From the NCBI GenBank assembly GCA_905182985.1, contig CAJJDN010000044.1, positions 146,708 through 210,707 on the forward strand: a DNA stretch of 64,000 nucleotides, in the 5' to 3' direction. Positions 36,966 to 49,187 of this stretch are shown piece by piece. Position 1 is the stretch's first letter. Every line of letters starts with the position of its first letter. The stretch is from Paramecium sonneborni (lineage: Eukaryota > Ciliophora > Oligohymenophorea > Peniculida > Parameciidae). The notes beneath the pieces are model-generated. The model searched no databases. It was given only the letters and a program-made list of their open reading frames with translations, and was not told the DNA's origin. The position numbers and the translations under genes were made by a program.

Positions 36966-38977
36966 TCAGTTTTTTTTAATTAAATCATCAAACCTTTAAG
37001 AACGGCAAAGTGCACATCCTAAAGCATTTTCCTGACCATTTGGTTTATGATTAACACGTAATGGACATTTTTCTGGTCCAGGACAAGGCTTATTCATATT
37101 AGGATTTCTTCCACTATGACATGGTTCACAGTAATGAGTTGTTCCTCTAAAAATATATCTTTTAAATATACCCACAAAACCATACAGCAACAGAACAACA
37201 GAATCGACATTTAAATTCAATATATTTATCACCATGTTTATTACAATTAGCTTCAAATGAAATTGGACAACAACTTGAACATATTAAATCTTCCTTTTTA
37301 AATTAAGCTCTATCATTGTTTTAATCAATTGCTTAACAATTCTTTATACCTCCAAAATAAGGTTTTTTACAATTAAAACATTCATAAAAACAAAATTTAT
37401 CCATTGCAAATTCTTGAGGGTTTTAATAAAATTAACTTTTAGGATCTGTTAATTCTTTAGCTTATTTCAATCCTTCTATTTCTAATCTTTCTAAACATAA
37501 ATCCATTACTTATAATTTTAATTTCAGAATCTAATTTAATCTTGTTTCTATTTCTTTATGTTTAACATTCAACCATTTCTTACATAAAGGACATGAACAA
37601 AATTGAAAAAAAATTCTAGGACCATTCCATTTAGCATCTAATTTTTTCATAATACATTCTTCATGAAATATATGACCACATTCTATTTTAATGCATGGTG
37701 CACTTTTTAAAGCTTCAGTAAAACACATATTACAATAATTATCTGGATCTTAATTAGAACAAAGCAAACAAAAACATTCTTCACCCTAAACTCCATTACA
37801 AGAATGACCACAATTTAAAGTTTTCTAACATAATCTTTTTATTCTGTTTTAGCAATCTTCTTAATTACAAACTTTTCCATCACAAGGAAAATCACAAAGA
37901 ATACATTTATTTGCTTTTAAATTAATTTTATGTTATTAACATGTCATTCCTATATGAAAAGGAGTAGCATTGCATTATCTACATTATTCTGTTTTACATT
38001 ATTTACATATAAATCTATTATTAGCATAACTTATTAATGCCTCACCATTAATACTTTTACCTTACTAATCTTTAACTTATTCTTATGGATTCCCTTTTTC
38101 AAAAGAGAATTATGATTTACATTTTATGCATTCAACTATATTTTAATTTTTAAGTGCTAGTTTTTTATCCAAATCATTAAATTTATCATTACCTAATATT
38201 TATTTTAATTCAAATTAATTAATTCTAGCTATACATCCAATTTCTTGACACATAATTTTACCATCATTATCAATATATTTTTCCTATGCCATACGTAAAA
38301 TACATTATTTACAAATTACATGTGAACACTCTTCTAAAAACCATAATTTTTCAAAATCTTAATTAAAATAAAAAGGTTTTCTACAACCTTCACATGCTAC
38401 TTTTTAATCTTCTTGTTATAAACTAAGTTTTTTTTATGGTTCTTCTATTAATATATTTGATTAATAAATGATATTGTTATTTTTGTCTTACTCATTTTCT
38501 AATTTTTCAGGTGAGAGAGTTGAGGTAGGAGGTAATTAATTATTTTAAATTTCTTCTACTATTTAATTTTTCTATTTTAGACCAGATATATTGTTTGTAT
38601 TAATTCTGAATGTAACTCCATTATTCTTTACTTGAGAACTATTTAATTTTATTTTGGAATTTGATGTATATTTAGCATAATGATCAAAATTTAGATCATT
38701 AATAATTGACTTTGTTTAATTTTTATAGCTGCCTATTTAAATATTATAGAAGAATTATACGTCTTTTTAAAACATTTTCTATTCTTTCTACTTATAATTT
38801 TAAATCATATAAAAAAGTAACTAATTGTTCAATTGGTATCTCATCAACATTGCTTCTCTTATACATATTGCATAAAGGACTGTCCGTATTAAATTGTTAA
38901 CAAAAATCTATATGCTAAATTATTTGATGTTGATGTTCTAATTCCATTCGAAAGGAGCATGGACATTCAAAATACAT
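36966..38977 (-). CDS. RING1-IBR protein fused to a MYCBP2-type RING-Cys-relay module
   Basis: 652 residues; introns 37147-37171 and 38733-38760; spliced length is an exact multiple of three. RING1 at ~186-239 has C-x2-C, ECSHVICKQC and CQEIGC. An IBR follows at ~274-337 (VECIKCKSQF, FICKQCKTEQCRQC, HIGMTC), then an NFX1-like finger (LNCGHSCNGVQGEECFC). From ~406 comes a RING (YCNMCFTEALKSAPC, CGHIFHEEC, CSCPLC) and from ~515 a tandem-cysteine domain like that of MYCBP2/PHR ligases, with relay cysteines in YFGGIKNC (538) and AVWFCGGTTHYC (592), H at EPCH and the ending NALGCALCRS. The usual RBR RING2 is absent. Likely an E3 that passes ubiquitin through two cysteines; activity is inferred. 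Confidence 0.92.
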
Positions 38978-39270
38978 ATATTTTGATATATATTACTTAT
39001 TAATTAAAGATAGAACTTATTTAATCTTTAATAATTAAAATTGAGAAAATTTGAATGGTTTTTTGATTTGAATGATCTATAAAGTGTTTAGAATTGATAT
39101 ATTGATAATTTCAAAAAGGCTAATGAAAATTTTTAAGAATTTTGATAGAATGAAAAAAATTCAAATTGGAATTTGAAGATGTTGATTAAAAATGAAAGAA
39201 TGAATATATATATGTATATATATATAAAGATTTTCGAAATGTTATATAATAATTTTCTGTGTTAAAAATA
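38978..39270. other. AT-rich intergenic stretch
   Basis: About 290 bp between two minus-strand genes, containing a TA-dinucleotide run near 39209-39230. No element assigned. Confidence 0.3.
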
Positions 39271-39693
<423 letters not shown>

Positions 39694-39783
39694 TTTTAAT
39701 ATTAAAAAATGTTACTCAAAAATTGGCATACAAAAACTATCAAAACTCTCATTTGATTGGTGGATTTGGGATATATTATTTTA

Positions 39784-41900
39784 ATGAATTATAACAATTA
39801 ATACAACCCATTTGCTCTGCCTCCTGATTTCAGTAATTACACAATCCATAATTTAACTAGAATTAGTATATGAACATGGTAAAGCCAAATAAGTTGGATA
39901 TCAAATTTAAAACTAATAAGAATATTGTCCATGTTGCAATATGTCAATTAATAAAATACCTATAGGATTGTGTGAAGATATTATACAGCTACAATTTTTA
40001 GGTAATTCTAATAAGAAATTTCATTTATTTTAGGAGAAGCAATTCCTTTGATCCATTAAATTATATTCAATTCTATTACTCCTAATCTTCATGCTTGTTG
40101 GAATTTATAATATAATTACTACATCTAATCTCTGTTACAAAGAATATCATTTAAGTTTAATGGATAATCAAGAAAATGAACTATAAGGATGTTATCATTT
40201 TATAAGAGTTGCTTATACTGTTAATAAAACTGAATATTAATTAAATATTTAAGCTGTTTTAGCCTTTCAAGGAACATTCTTAGTAACAACAGGCCTTATT
40301 TTAATTAAAAGGTTTTAACAAAAATTTATTCATTTCTCTATAAATAGTTCACCACGTGATTTTACTTTATTATTAAAAATTATCCTTATAATCATGAAAA
40401 ATAATAGATTCAATAATACTTTCAGAATCATTTCAATGTGAATCCATCATCAATAGTCAAGATAATACATCCTTTAAATATTTAAGATTATATGAATGAT
40501 AAGAAAAAAAAATTAAAAATTACAAGAATAGTAAAAGATTTATGCTTTGATGACTCACCCAGAGGAAGTCAGAAAAAAAAAGTAACATAGTAAATTAAAT
40601 CATGCTTGAAATATAAGTATAAGATAAATAGATTTCTCACATTTAATAATTTATATCAAAGAACAGATTATGTTTTAGTAACATTACAAGAAGAAAGTGG
40701 TGTTGATCAAATTTTAGAAAAATGCAATTTAAATAAATGGTATGGAGTAATAATGGATTATTTTGGATGTTGCCATCAATTACTCAATTATTTTAATTAT
40801 GATAAATAAAAATGGAAATTTATAAATGATTAACGAGTTTATATCAGGAGAGCACCAGAACCATTAGATATAATATGGTAAAATTTTAATACCAGTCATT
40901 CCGAAAAAAGATGTAAGAGATTAATGGTTTTTAGTTTAAATTTCTTTGTTGTACTTATAGGAGCATTCATAGTCTATGGAATTTCATATACTTAGAACCA
41001 AGCATAAAGTAGCAATACATTTTATGTGAAATATTTATTGTCAGGTTTATGTGCTTTGGCTATCTTGATTATTAATTAAATTTTAGAGATGCTCATAAAA
41101 ATTACATCAAAATATGAGAAACATACAACTTATACAAAAGAGACTAGAAGTGTAATGGTAACTCAAACAATCATGCAATTCCTTAAGACAGCTTTAGTTC
41201 CTTTTGGATTGTTTATATTTACTGATTTTATTTAGAATAATTTAACAGTCAGTCTATTTTTTATATTTTTAGGCAATTTACAATTTAATAATTTTGCAAA
41301 TGTTAGAAATATTAGATCCATGATATGTTATAAAAATGATTAAATAAAATTAATTACTAAAGGAATAGGATAAAAGATAGATAGTACTCACACAATAATA
41401 AACACATGAATTATTTGAAGGACCAGATTATAGAATAGCCGATAAATATTCAACTATTTATAAGAGTATTTTGATGAGTATGTTTTATATTTGCATTTTC
41501 CCTTATGGAATGATGATGTAGGTTTTGTCTTTATTTTTGGGCATGCAAATTATTAAGAAGATGTTCTTATCCTCCAACTATAAATAGAAATTTAAAAGAT
41601 TCTACTCTCAAATTATTAGGGATTTCTCCAATATTGATATCAGCTGGATCAGCATGTTATTAGTTTGTTCTAATTAATACAAATAGTAATATGATTCTGC
41701 ATATAATTAATATGATATTATCTTGCTTTTGTGCTGGAGCATATTTTTATTAAAATTTTAGTCTAAAATTACTTAAACAGATGCTGCCATTTGTTTAATC
41801 TACTATGAATTAGAAAAACAAATTTTCAACAGATTATGAAAGATGTAATCCTGTAACTATGAAACAAGCTTAGTTTTAATAGTAATACAAATTAAAATGA
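39784..41900 (+). pseudogene. TMEM63/OSCA-like channel gene with frame lesions
   Basis: The family is clear from the APEP motif (RRAPEPLDIIWQNF) and LTQQQTHELFEGPDY, and from C-terminal features such as YFWACKLLRRCSYPP and several TM helices (SILLLLIFMLVGIY). These are mechanosensitive cation channels in other eukaryotes. The first intron (39833-39860) is clean. The frame then breaks: an in-frame TGA at 40049-40051, a missing base in an A run near 40375, a second TGA at 41321-41323 if the 25-nt intron 41248-41272 is used, and an extra T near 41524. Four lesions suggest a pseudogene, or an error-prone stretch. The TGA at 41898-41900 ends the last frame. Confidence 0.65.
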
Positions 41901-42037
41901 GTTTAGTATAGAGATGCGATTGATAGATTACATTGTTTTTATAATTTATCTCAATAGCTTTTTAGGATTTCTTTTATATTTAAAAAAAGTGAAAATATGA
42001 ATGAACATGCAATCCATTATATATATTATTCATTTTA

Positions 42038-42428
42038 TCATTTAGCAAATATCTCTTTAAGCTTTTCTCTAACTGTTCCTTCCATTTCTAGATCCTTTAG
42101 ATATACCAACTGCCAAAATGCATTGATCCATGAATCTTCAGCTTAATATCTTTAACATGGATCATTAAATAATTCAATACATGTGTAGATACACAATACA
42201 CATGTCATACATTCAAACCCAAAACAACAACACATAAATATACAAAATATGCCCTTCCAAACTGCAGAGACAGTTGCATCAAAAACTTTGAATAAATAAA
42301 TTAACCAATATACCATCTATGCAAATTTAACATCCTCTAACACAATTATTCAAAAAGCCATAATAACTGAACCACCAACAACAAGTACAAATAGCACACA
42401 ACCATCGCATAGTAGATTTTTCAACCAT
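42038..42428 (-). CDS. Small cysteine-rich membrane protein
   Basis: 120 residues with one 28-nt intron at 42286-42313 (AAG end); spliced length is a multiple of three. Two hydrophobic, cysteine-dense stretches (WLCAICTCCWWFSYYG and GIFCIFMCCCFGF) look like membrane segments or palmitoylated patches, followed by CMTCVLCIYTC and a charged C-terminal tail (MEGTVREKLKEIFAK). I recognise no family. Many cysteines next to TM-like segments suggest palmitoylation or metal binding, but nothing is certain. Confidence 0.65.
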
Positions 42429-42852
42429 CCCTAATAAATTAATTTAATTGATGAATTCTGAATTATATTTTAAATAATTGGTAATATGTATTCTTAATCC
42501 AATAATACAACAAAATTTTTCAATATAAATTTCTACTTCCAAATTAAATCTACTAAGATATTTTAATACAAAATTAAATAAACAATTTCAATCTAATTAA
42601 TTATTGTGATATATAGATTTGTATCTAAAAATCAATATTAAATTAAATTCATATATTATCCGTAAAGGATAAATATCAAAAAATATATTCATATACTAAA
42701 ATTCAATCTTTAAAATCATACTAATTACTACTCTCATCAAATTTATACAAAATTAAAATAGAATTCACCTCAGTTTTAGCAATTGCTAGATTTTATTTAG
42801 ATTAAACATTTAATAGTTAAAGATCCCTACTCAAAAAATAATTATTAGAAAA

Positions 42853-43196
42853 ATGAAGAATAAATAAAAAGAGTAGTTATTTAAATAAAAATTTATTTTT
42901 TAAATTGCATAGAAGAAATGTGATTAAGAATATTTTACTACAACTCTAGAGCAACATTGCAAAAATAATAATTATCTTAAAGTCACAATGAAATCAATCA
43001 TGAGGAACATATCAATGATGATGATAATATTTAATTCTATTTTCATGATAATATTAGTAATAAGATCATTGTAATGAAATTTATAAAAATTAACCATTAA
43101 AAACTATTTGAATATTGGAACCTTTATAGGAGAAGTAAAACTACTAGATGGAAGAATTAAAAAAAATTATTATCTTAGTATGTTTTAAAGAATTGA
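42853..43196 (+). CDS. Possible small gene, structure unresolved
   Basis: A plausible ATG at 42853 opens MKNKQKEQLFKQKFIF, and a second frame farther on reads HNEINHEEHINDDDN, then KFIKINHQKLFEYWN, ending at TGA 43194-43196. Joining the two needs an intron with poor splice sites (GTCACA...GAG at about 42982), so the model is weak. Composition is protein-like (Asn, Asp, His, Lys), but no domain is seen. It may be a real short gene or chance open frames. Confidence 0.3.
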
Positions 43197-43641
43197 GCAT
43201 ATTTTCAATTTGCAAAATTGCTATTAATTCTATTAATTATAAAAATGGCTTATGATGGAGATTATTAAGAATATAAGGTAGAAGTAGATTTTCTACTATT
43301 TTTCAAATTAAATCGATTTATATGTTATTTAAATTTAATGAAGAATTAAAAAAACTTTCAACCTATAATTTAATTCCCGCATTCTCAATTTTTATTCTCA
43401 CATATTACAAAGAATTTTAATGGTATTACTATATACACATAATTTTCTTTAAATGGATCTTCTATTTTACATTATTCTTCAGTATATACTACTATCTTTA
43501 TTCTAACAACAAAATCGATCTAAAATTAAAAACAAATTTATATTTCCTCATTAACTATTAATTATTTTATTTTTATAATTTTATAATTCCAAAATAATAT
43601 AACAAAAATGTATAATAAATAAACTACTCAATTATTGTAAA
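43197..43641. other. Gap with an unplaced open stretch
   Basis: An ATG at 43244 opens MAYDGDYQEYKVEVDF and the frame stays open for over 500 bp. It runs on, antisense, into the next minus-strand gene, so most of it is probably chance. Nothing else was seen. Confidence 0.3.
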
Positions 43642-45234
43642 TCAAAAGTTTACGCTATATAATTAATTAATTAAAAGAATTAATTTTTCCAATTTAACTA
43701 CATAGTTTGGAAAATGCTCTAATTATGTATATTATAGATTTCTCAGAAATTCACCACATATATCATCTATTGGTTCCACTTTTTGTCGATTCTTATTTTA
43801 AAAAAAAAGTAAATTAATGAAATTTTAGATTATTTTATTGCAAAATTTTCTATTTTCTTCAATATCTATGTGTTTTTTTTCTTTTTTTTGTAAAATTAAA
43901 ACAGGTCTAAATCCCAAGTCATCACAAAATCTAATCATCAAAAGAACTGATAATTTTCCTTTAAAATTAGATTTTTAGAGCAATTTTAGTTATTCTTGAA
44001 TATATAGGATTACATCTTTTAATACATATAATTTTTTAATTACTGATATTTCTATTTAAGGTAATTGCTCTTTTAAAACATTTTTTTACATTGGGTCTTC
44101 CTAAGGAAAGTACATTTAGTCAAAATATTTTTTTTATTGACTATTTGTCTCTTCAGAAGAGAAATTTTGATGAAATTCTTAGAGTAAAGATCCTTCCAAT
44201 AATTATTTTTAAATATTAGGAGATTGCTGATTTGGATCGAGCTTAATTTCTAAGTAATACAATTTAACTGAATATTATTATTGTTTTAAAACAGGATTTT
44301 CAATATTACTTATTATTTTTAGTTCTATTTAAGTTAAACTTTATTTATTTATATGTTTTTCATTATCAATAGATATTTATTCATTAAAAAATTCACATTA
44401 TCTAATGAAAACAATTTAGGTTTTTTATTAAAATACTATCTCAGGTATGTAATTATCATTTTTGAATTAATTTAATAAAATTAAATGTTCTTTAAAAAAC
44501 ATTTCAATTTGAAAAACATCTAATTATTAAAGTGAAAGCAATTTATCTTTTTTTTACATTATTCTTTTTTCTATATCATCATATATTACGTGAATTTTCT
44601 AAATTAATTGATTCAATTTTTCTTTTTGCATTAAAATTAATTTTTTTATGTCTGGTAGAAATACCAAATTTTTTACCATAATTGAACCATTTTCTGTATA
44701 AAAGATAATATCTTAGTAATTTTAATTTATTTATGAGAGTACATAATTAAAAATGGGATCTAATTTCTATAGAATATAATAATAACATTACTTTACAGGA
44801 GTTCAAGATATTTAGATGAGGCTAAATAATTTAAATTTGCATCAATAAAATGGTTGTATCTGACAACATCTATACTTGTAATTTCCTTAAAAAATATTCA
44901 TCATATTTGCTTATGTTTCCATCAAAACCTTCTTTGTAATGTATAATTTTCTTGTTTTCTAATAAATGAGCTGTCATTTTTTTATGAGCCATTATATTTG
45001 CCATAAATTATAATGCAAAGCAAATAACTTCAATTTATTCATTTGTTTATGTGTTTTTTTTTTTTCTGTGTCTTTAAACTTAGGCTGGAAAAATTATAAT
45101 TAAATTTTCCATTATATATAATTTATAATAAGAATTTTGGTTGCTAGTTCTAAGTTTGTAAGTTCTTGTAATATAAGTTCTTCTTATTCATTCTAATTAT
45201 TTATACTATTGATTAAATAGTGAATATTTTTCAT
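43642..45234 (-). CDS. Coiled-coil protein with a probable homopolymer frameshift
   Basis: The ATG at 45234-45232 gives MKNIHYLINSINNQNEQEEL; the frame must shift by one at a run of twelve T (45054-45065, A on the coding strand) to continue as ANIMAHKKMTAHLLENKKI and YKEGFDGNISKYDEYFLRK. A 25-nt intron (GTAATG...TAG, about 44775-44799) then leads to a long charged helical region (LDPIFNYVLSQINQNYQ, KLILMQKEKLNQLIQK) ending NQLYSVNF at TGA 43644-43642. One extra base makes the total a multiple of three (523 codons). No family recognised; possibly structural or ciliary. Confidence 0.6.
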
Positions 45235-45343
45235 TATTTTTTATTAAAATGTTTTCAAATACTTATGAGCAAAGTGTATGATTTCATATGTAAATAAGAT
45301 CATTTTTTCCGAAAAATTTCAAATTTCAAGCTTCTTAGATAAA

Positions 45344-46620
45344 ATGGTTGATGAAATCGAAGAGTATAGATGTGAGTGTAAAATTTCAGAATCTTGTATT
45401 GTATGTGAAACTAAAAGTATTTGCTTTATTTATAAATGATTTAGAATGGATGTAGATGCTTCAATAATTCAATGGAATTTTAAATTAACAATGTAATTTA
45501 AAATAGTGTTCTTTTAGAATTGCCTGTTTTTCCTGAGGACAACTTTAATATACCTTTATATTTATCAAAAGTATATGAAATAATACATGCAGTGTTTACA
45601 TTTAAATCAGCAACAATAAAAAACTTAAATAATTATGAAGATGAATTTTTCAAAATAAAAAGTGATAATGAATCTTTAAAAGTGAAAGCTAAACGATTAT
45701 AAGAAGAGATAGAATAAAAGTAAAATTCTATTTAATATATTTGAATAGAATAAAGCTTATAGGTTAACTTGAAAATCAAATTACTTAATTGAATAAATCA
45801 AATAAATTGACAAACGATAAACTTATTTAAGAGAAGGTATTAATTAAGATAAAAAGATAGGAAGAGTTAAATTAAAAAGTCATTAAGATATAAAATAAAG
45901 TATAAGTGATGTAAAGTGAGTTCAAAAAAAAAGAATTAGAATTTTTGAAAATGAAAGATTAGGTTAGAATAATATAATAAAAAATAGTTAAGAAGCAAGG
46001 ATAGAATCAATTATGCAAATAGATATGATACTATGCCATTAAAAACTTAAACATCATAATAAAATGGTTTTGATACATGGATTTCAACAAGAAAAGGTTT
46101 AATTGATGAAGTGTCTGCTTTATAAGATACACTAAGCACATTTATTTAAATTTTGAATCAATTTTTTTAATAGTTAAACAATGGTTCTGAATAATGTAAT
46201 CCTGATATTGTACGATTACCTTAATAAAGTGGAAAAAGTATAATATGGATTAAATAGTAACTTTTAAGATTAAATGGTTAATTTAATATAGATGATTCTT
46301 TAATAAAAGAGTTGCCTAAATCTAATTCTAGTTTTATTGCATCTGAACAAAAATAATAATAATAAAATCGATCTCATAATAAAACAAATAGTATTAGCAA
46401 TAGTGGTTAAAAGGATACATTTAAAATTCTTAATCGTAGTTAAACATTGCATTTGTAATAACAATAGGCTTTACCTGATGAAACTTTAAGTATTTTATCT
46501 AGAATATCTATTAATGATGTTTCTTTAGTAGAGTCTACAAATAGTGCAAAATTCGCATAGAAACCCCCATAAGATAAATAATAATTAAAAAAATGGGAGT
46601 TTGTATTCAAACAATAATGA
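45344..46620 (+). CDS. Coiled-coil protein, layout like ADIP/SSX2IP
   Basis: 391 residues; introns 45396-45417 (AAG end), 45493-45517, 45720-45748 and 45963-45987 (GTT donor); spliced length is a multiple of three. The N-terminus reads MVDEIEEYRCECKISESLFA, then NDLEWMQMLQQFNGILNQQ, then FPEDNFNIPLYLSKVYEIIH. A coiled coil follows (LQEEIEQKIKLIGQLENQ), then Ser/Gln-rich text. The small N-terminal helical domain with a 'GFP-like' turn before a coiled coil resembles the ADIP (SSX2IP/Msd1) family of centrosomal and microtubule-minus-end proteins. This is a weak inference. Head-to-tail with the next coiled-coil gene. Confidence 0.75.
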
Positions 46621-46657
46621 TTTCAATAAACAAAGCAATATAATTTAATTAATTATT

Positions 46658-48200
46658 ATGATATCTCTAATCAATTTCAATCCAGCAGATTAAAGATGTC
46701 GGATAGATAGTCCTCGTTCTAATATAGTTTTAAAATAAAGAGGAATGACTTAGGAAGAGTTGCTTTGTGTAAATAAAGAGAAATTGGGGATCATGCTCAA
46801 ATAAGAAAAATCATTACAGGAAGAGAACTTAGATGATTTCTATAAACATTATGAATATCGAAGATAATAAAAAGTTTATATGTTAATAAAAGATAGAGAG
46901 GCTTTGATTGAAAAAGAAAAAAGAAAAAAAATTGAATCAAATATGGTTAAATTTAAAGGGGATAGACCAAATAGTAGTTAAAATGCTTCTAAATTTATGG
47001 ATTAGGTTTAAAAGAAAAAATATATGGAAATGATGAGGCAAAAACATTTATAAGAATTAATGTTAAAGCGAGAATAATAAAATTAGTAGTAGTAAGAAAA
47101 AATGTAGTAATACGAAGAATAAAGAAAGAAAAAACAAGAATAGAGGTAATAAGAATTTTAGGCAAAATAAGAGACGATTGCTAGATAGAAGAGATTGAAG
47201 GAACTAGAAGAATTAAAGAAAAATAGATAATTATAATAAGAATATTTTTAAAAAGAATAATAAAGACTTGAATAATAGTAGATTGAAGAATAACAAAGAA
47301 AAGCAGAAGTAGCAAATAGAGAATAATAGTAATAAGAATTGAAATTAAAATTAGAAAGAGAAAGAAAAATGAAAGAAAAATAAGCAGAGCTAGAATATAA
47401 TTAGAGGAAGTAAGAGGAAGAAGAATAAGAACTTAGAAGATAAGAATTTTTTTAATATTAGTAAGAGTAAAAAAGAATTAATGCACAAAAAAGAGCCTAA
47501 TCTGCAAAATTAAGATAGAGAGAAGCATATAGAAATTAAATAGAAATTCAAAAAAAGTTAAGAGAAGATTATTTTAAGAAAGAAGAGAAAATTGCAGAAA
47601 AGTAACATAAATTTTAAGAACAATAACACTAAAGATAAATGTCTATAGAGGAAAGAAATAAGATGAAATAAGAAAAAATTCGAAACACTGCTCAAATGAA
47701 GGTATTAATGCATGAAGAATTTTAAAGACAGTATGCGGAAAGGGAATAAGAAATATAATATAGATTATAATAAAGGAGTGAATCAGGAGCAAAGGATGAA
47801 TTTGTAAAATAGTAAGCGGAAATGAGAGCAAAACATAGAGAAAAGGTAAGAAAAATGAATGTATAATAATTGGAAGAGAAAAGATAACAATATTTATTAA
47901 AATTATAGGATTAAGATGAAAAGGTAATAGAATAGTTTTGATATTTGTTAGATTTAAAGAGTAAAGAAGGAGTAAGAGATGATGCATCAATAATAGTCTT
48001 ATTAGAAATTGAAGAAAAGGTTTGATCAATAGGAGGCAATAAAACATTAAAGATAATATGAAGAATACAGAAGGGAATAAATAAGAAATAAATTGAGGGA
48101 GGTTGATTTAAGAATGTAGGAAAAAAGAGAGGATTAAAGAGAATTAGATAGATTAAGAGAATAAGCTAATAGAGTTGAATAAATGAGTAAGAAAATATGA
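46658..48200 (+). CDS. Long Gln/Glu/Lys-rich coiled-coil protein
   Basis: 504 residues with one 28-nt intron at 47924-47951. Starts MISLINFNPADQRCRIDSPR. Most of the protein is heptad-rich and highly charged, for example DREALIEKEKRKKIES, LKREQQNQQQQEKMQQYEE and REQANRVEQMSKKI at the end. Gln codons are mostly TAA/TAG. No catalytic or zinc motif is seen. Similar coiled proteins are common in ciliate axonemes and cortex, but the family is not recognised. Starts 37 bp after the previous gene stops, on the same strand. Confidence 0.8.
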
Positions 48201-48257
48201 TAAATAAATTTGACTTTATAAAATAGATGTTGATTATATAATATTCTATAATTACAA

Positions 48258-48983
48258 TCAATCCATAAAAGGTCTGTATTGTCTAGTGTAGCTATTGAGA
48301 CTGATAATTTTGGCTTACCAACTTTAATTTTCTTTAAGATGTAATTATAAAGTGAAAAGAGTAGCATTTTATGCAAAATATGGTTATTCTAATTATAATT
48401 AGTCAGCCTTTTTAAGATAGTGTACAATTTCTTTGATAAATCCATAATGAGTGATTAATATAATATTATTTTTTTTAGATTTGATATGTTAGGATTATTA
48501 AAATAATGCCTTGACATATTCATCATCATTATGTTGAGATTTTTTTTGTTAAAAGAGATAACGTCGAACAAGAAAATCAAAGGTTTTCGATACTCTAATT
48601 TAAACATCTTCCCAACTTTCTCCATTTGATGGTGTAAAATTTCTTTTATTAGGATCATCCTAAAAAATGAATAAAATATATACAGGAAATGCTTTGAATT
48701 CTTGCATAATAAAATCCCCTTGACATTTTTCTCTGATAAGTGGTGTAAATATACAATTTTCTTCTGGTGGCATTTTACCTGCTAATTTAAGCATTTCAAA
48801 TGTTTCAATAGTTCTTTTAGTATCAGAGATATATGCAATTTCAAAATCAACATCAGTCCTAGATGCTAGATTATATGTTTAGTATTTGCCTAGAGCACTT
48901 AAACCAAATTCATGAAGACCTGAAATAACTCTAAGACATTAATAAATGGATTAACCATGTCTGAAAACATATAAATTAATCAT
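48258..48983 (-). CDS. Histidine-phosphatase (phosphoglycerate-mutase-like) family protein
   Basis: About 233 residues if the 24-nt intron at 48660-48683 (GTATAT...TAG) is spliced; it contains no stop, so retention would also be open. The signature FRHGQS lies at the N-terminus, followed by the family's arginine region (ISDTKRTIETFEML), and the second catalytic histidine is in ILITHYGFIKEIV. It may be a PGAM-type mutase or a small phosphatase such as a TIGAR/UBASH-like enzyme. It is a short form; substrate unknown. The gene is minus strand, convergent with the coiled-coil gene. Confidence 0.85.
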
Positions 48984-49187
48984 TAGAAATGAATCAATGA
49001 TAATATTAAATTAAGTTGATATTCTAGTAATTAATAGTTAGATTATGAAAGTTAATAATATTTTATAGTGTATTTTTGAAAGTGATTATATATTATGTTT
49101 ATTATAAAAAACGGGCTAGTCCAGGTAAGTCATTAAATGATATTGGATATATAAATGTTATATTTATTGTTGAATATAAAATAACCA

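Noticed and set aside
46560..46700. A frame shift in an A run joining two coiled-coil parts into one long gene
   Set aside because: Not needed: the first part ends at TGA 46618-46620 and a second ATG at 46658 starts an independent gene; both lengths are multiples of three.
47643..48047. A Leu/Ile-rich minus-strand frame resembling membrane helices
   Set aside because: Antisense to the Q/E/K-rich coiled-coil gene; the hydrophobicity is a by-product of complementing charged codons.
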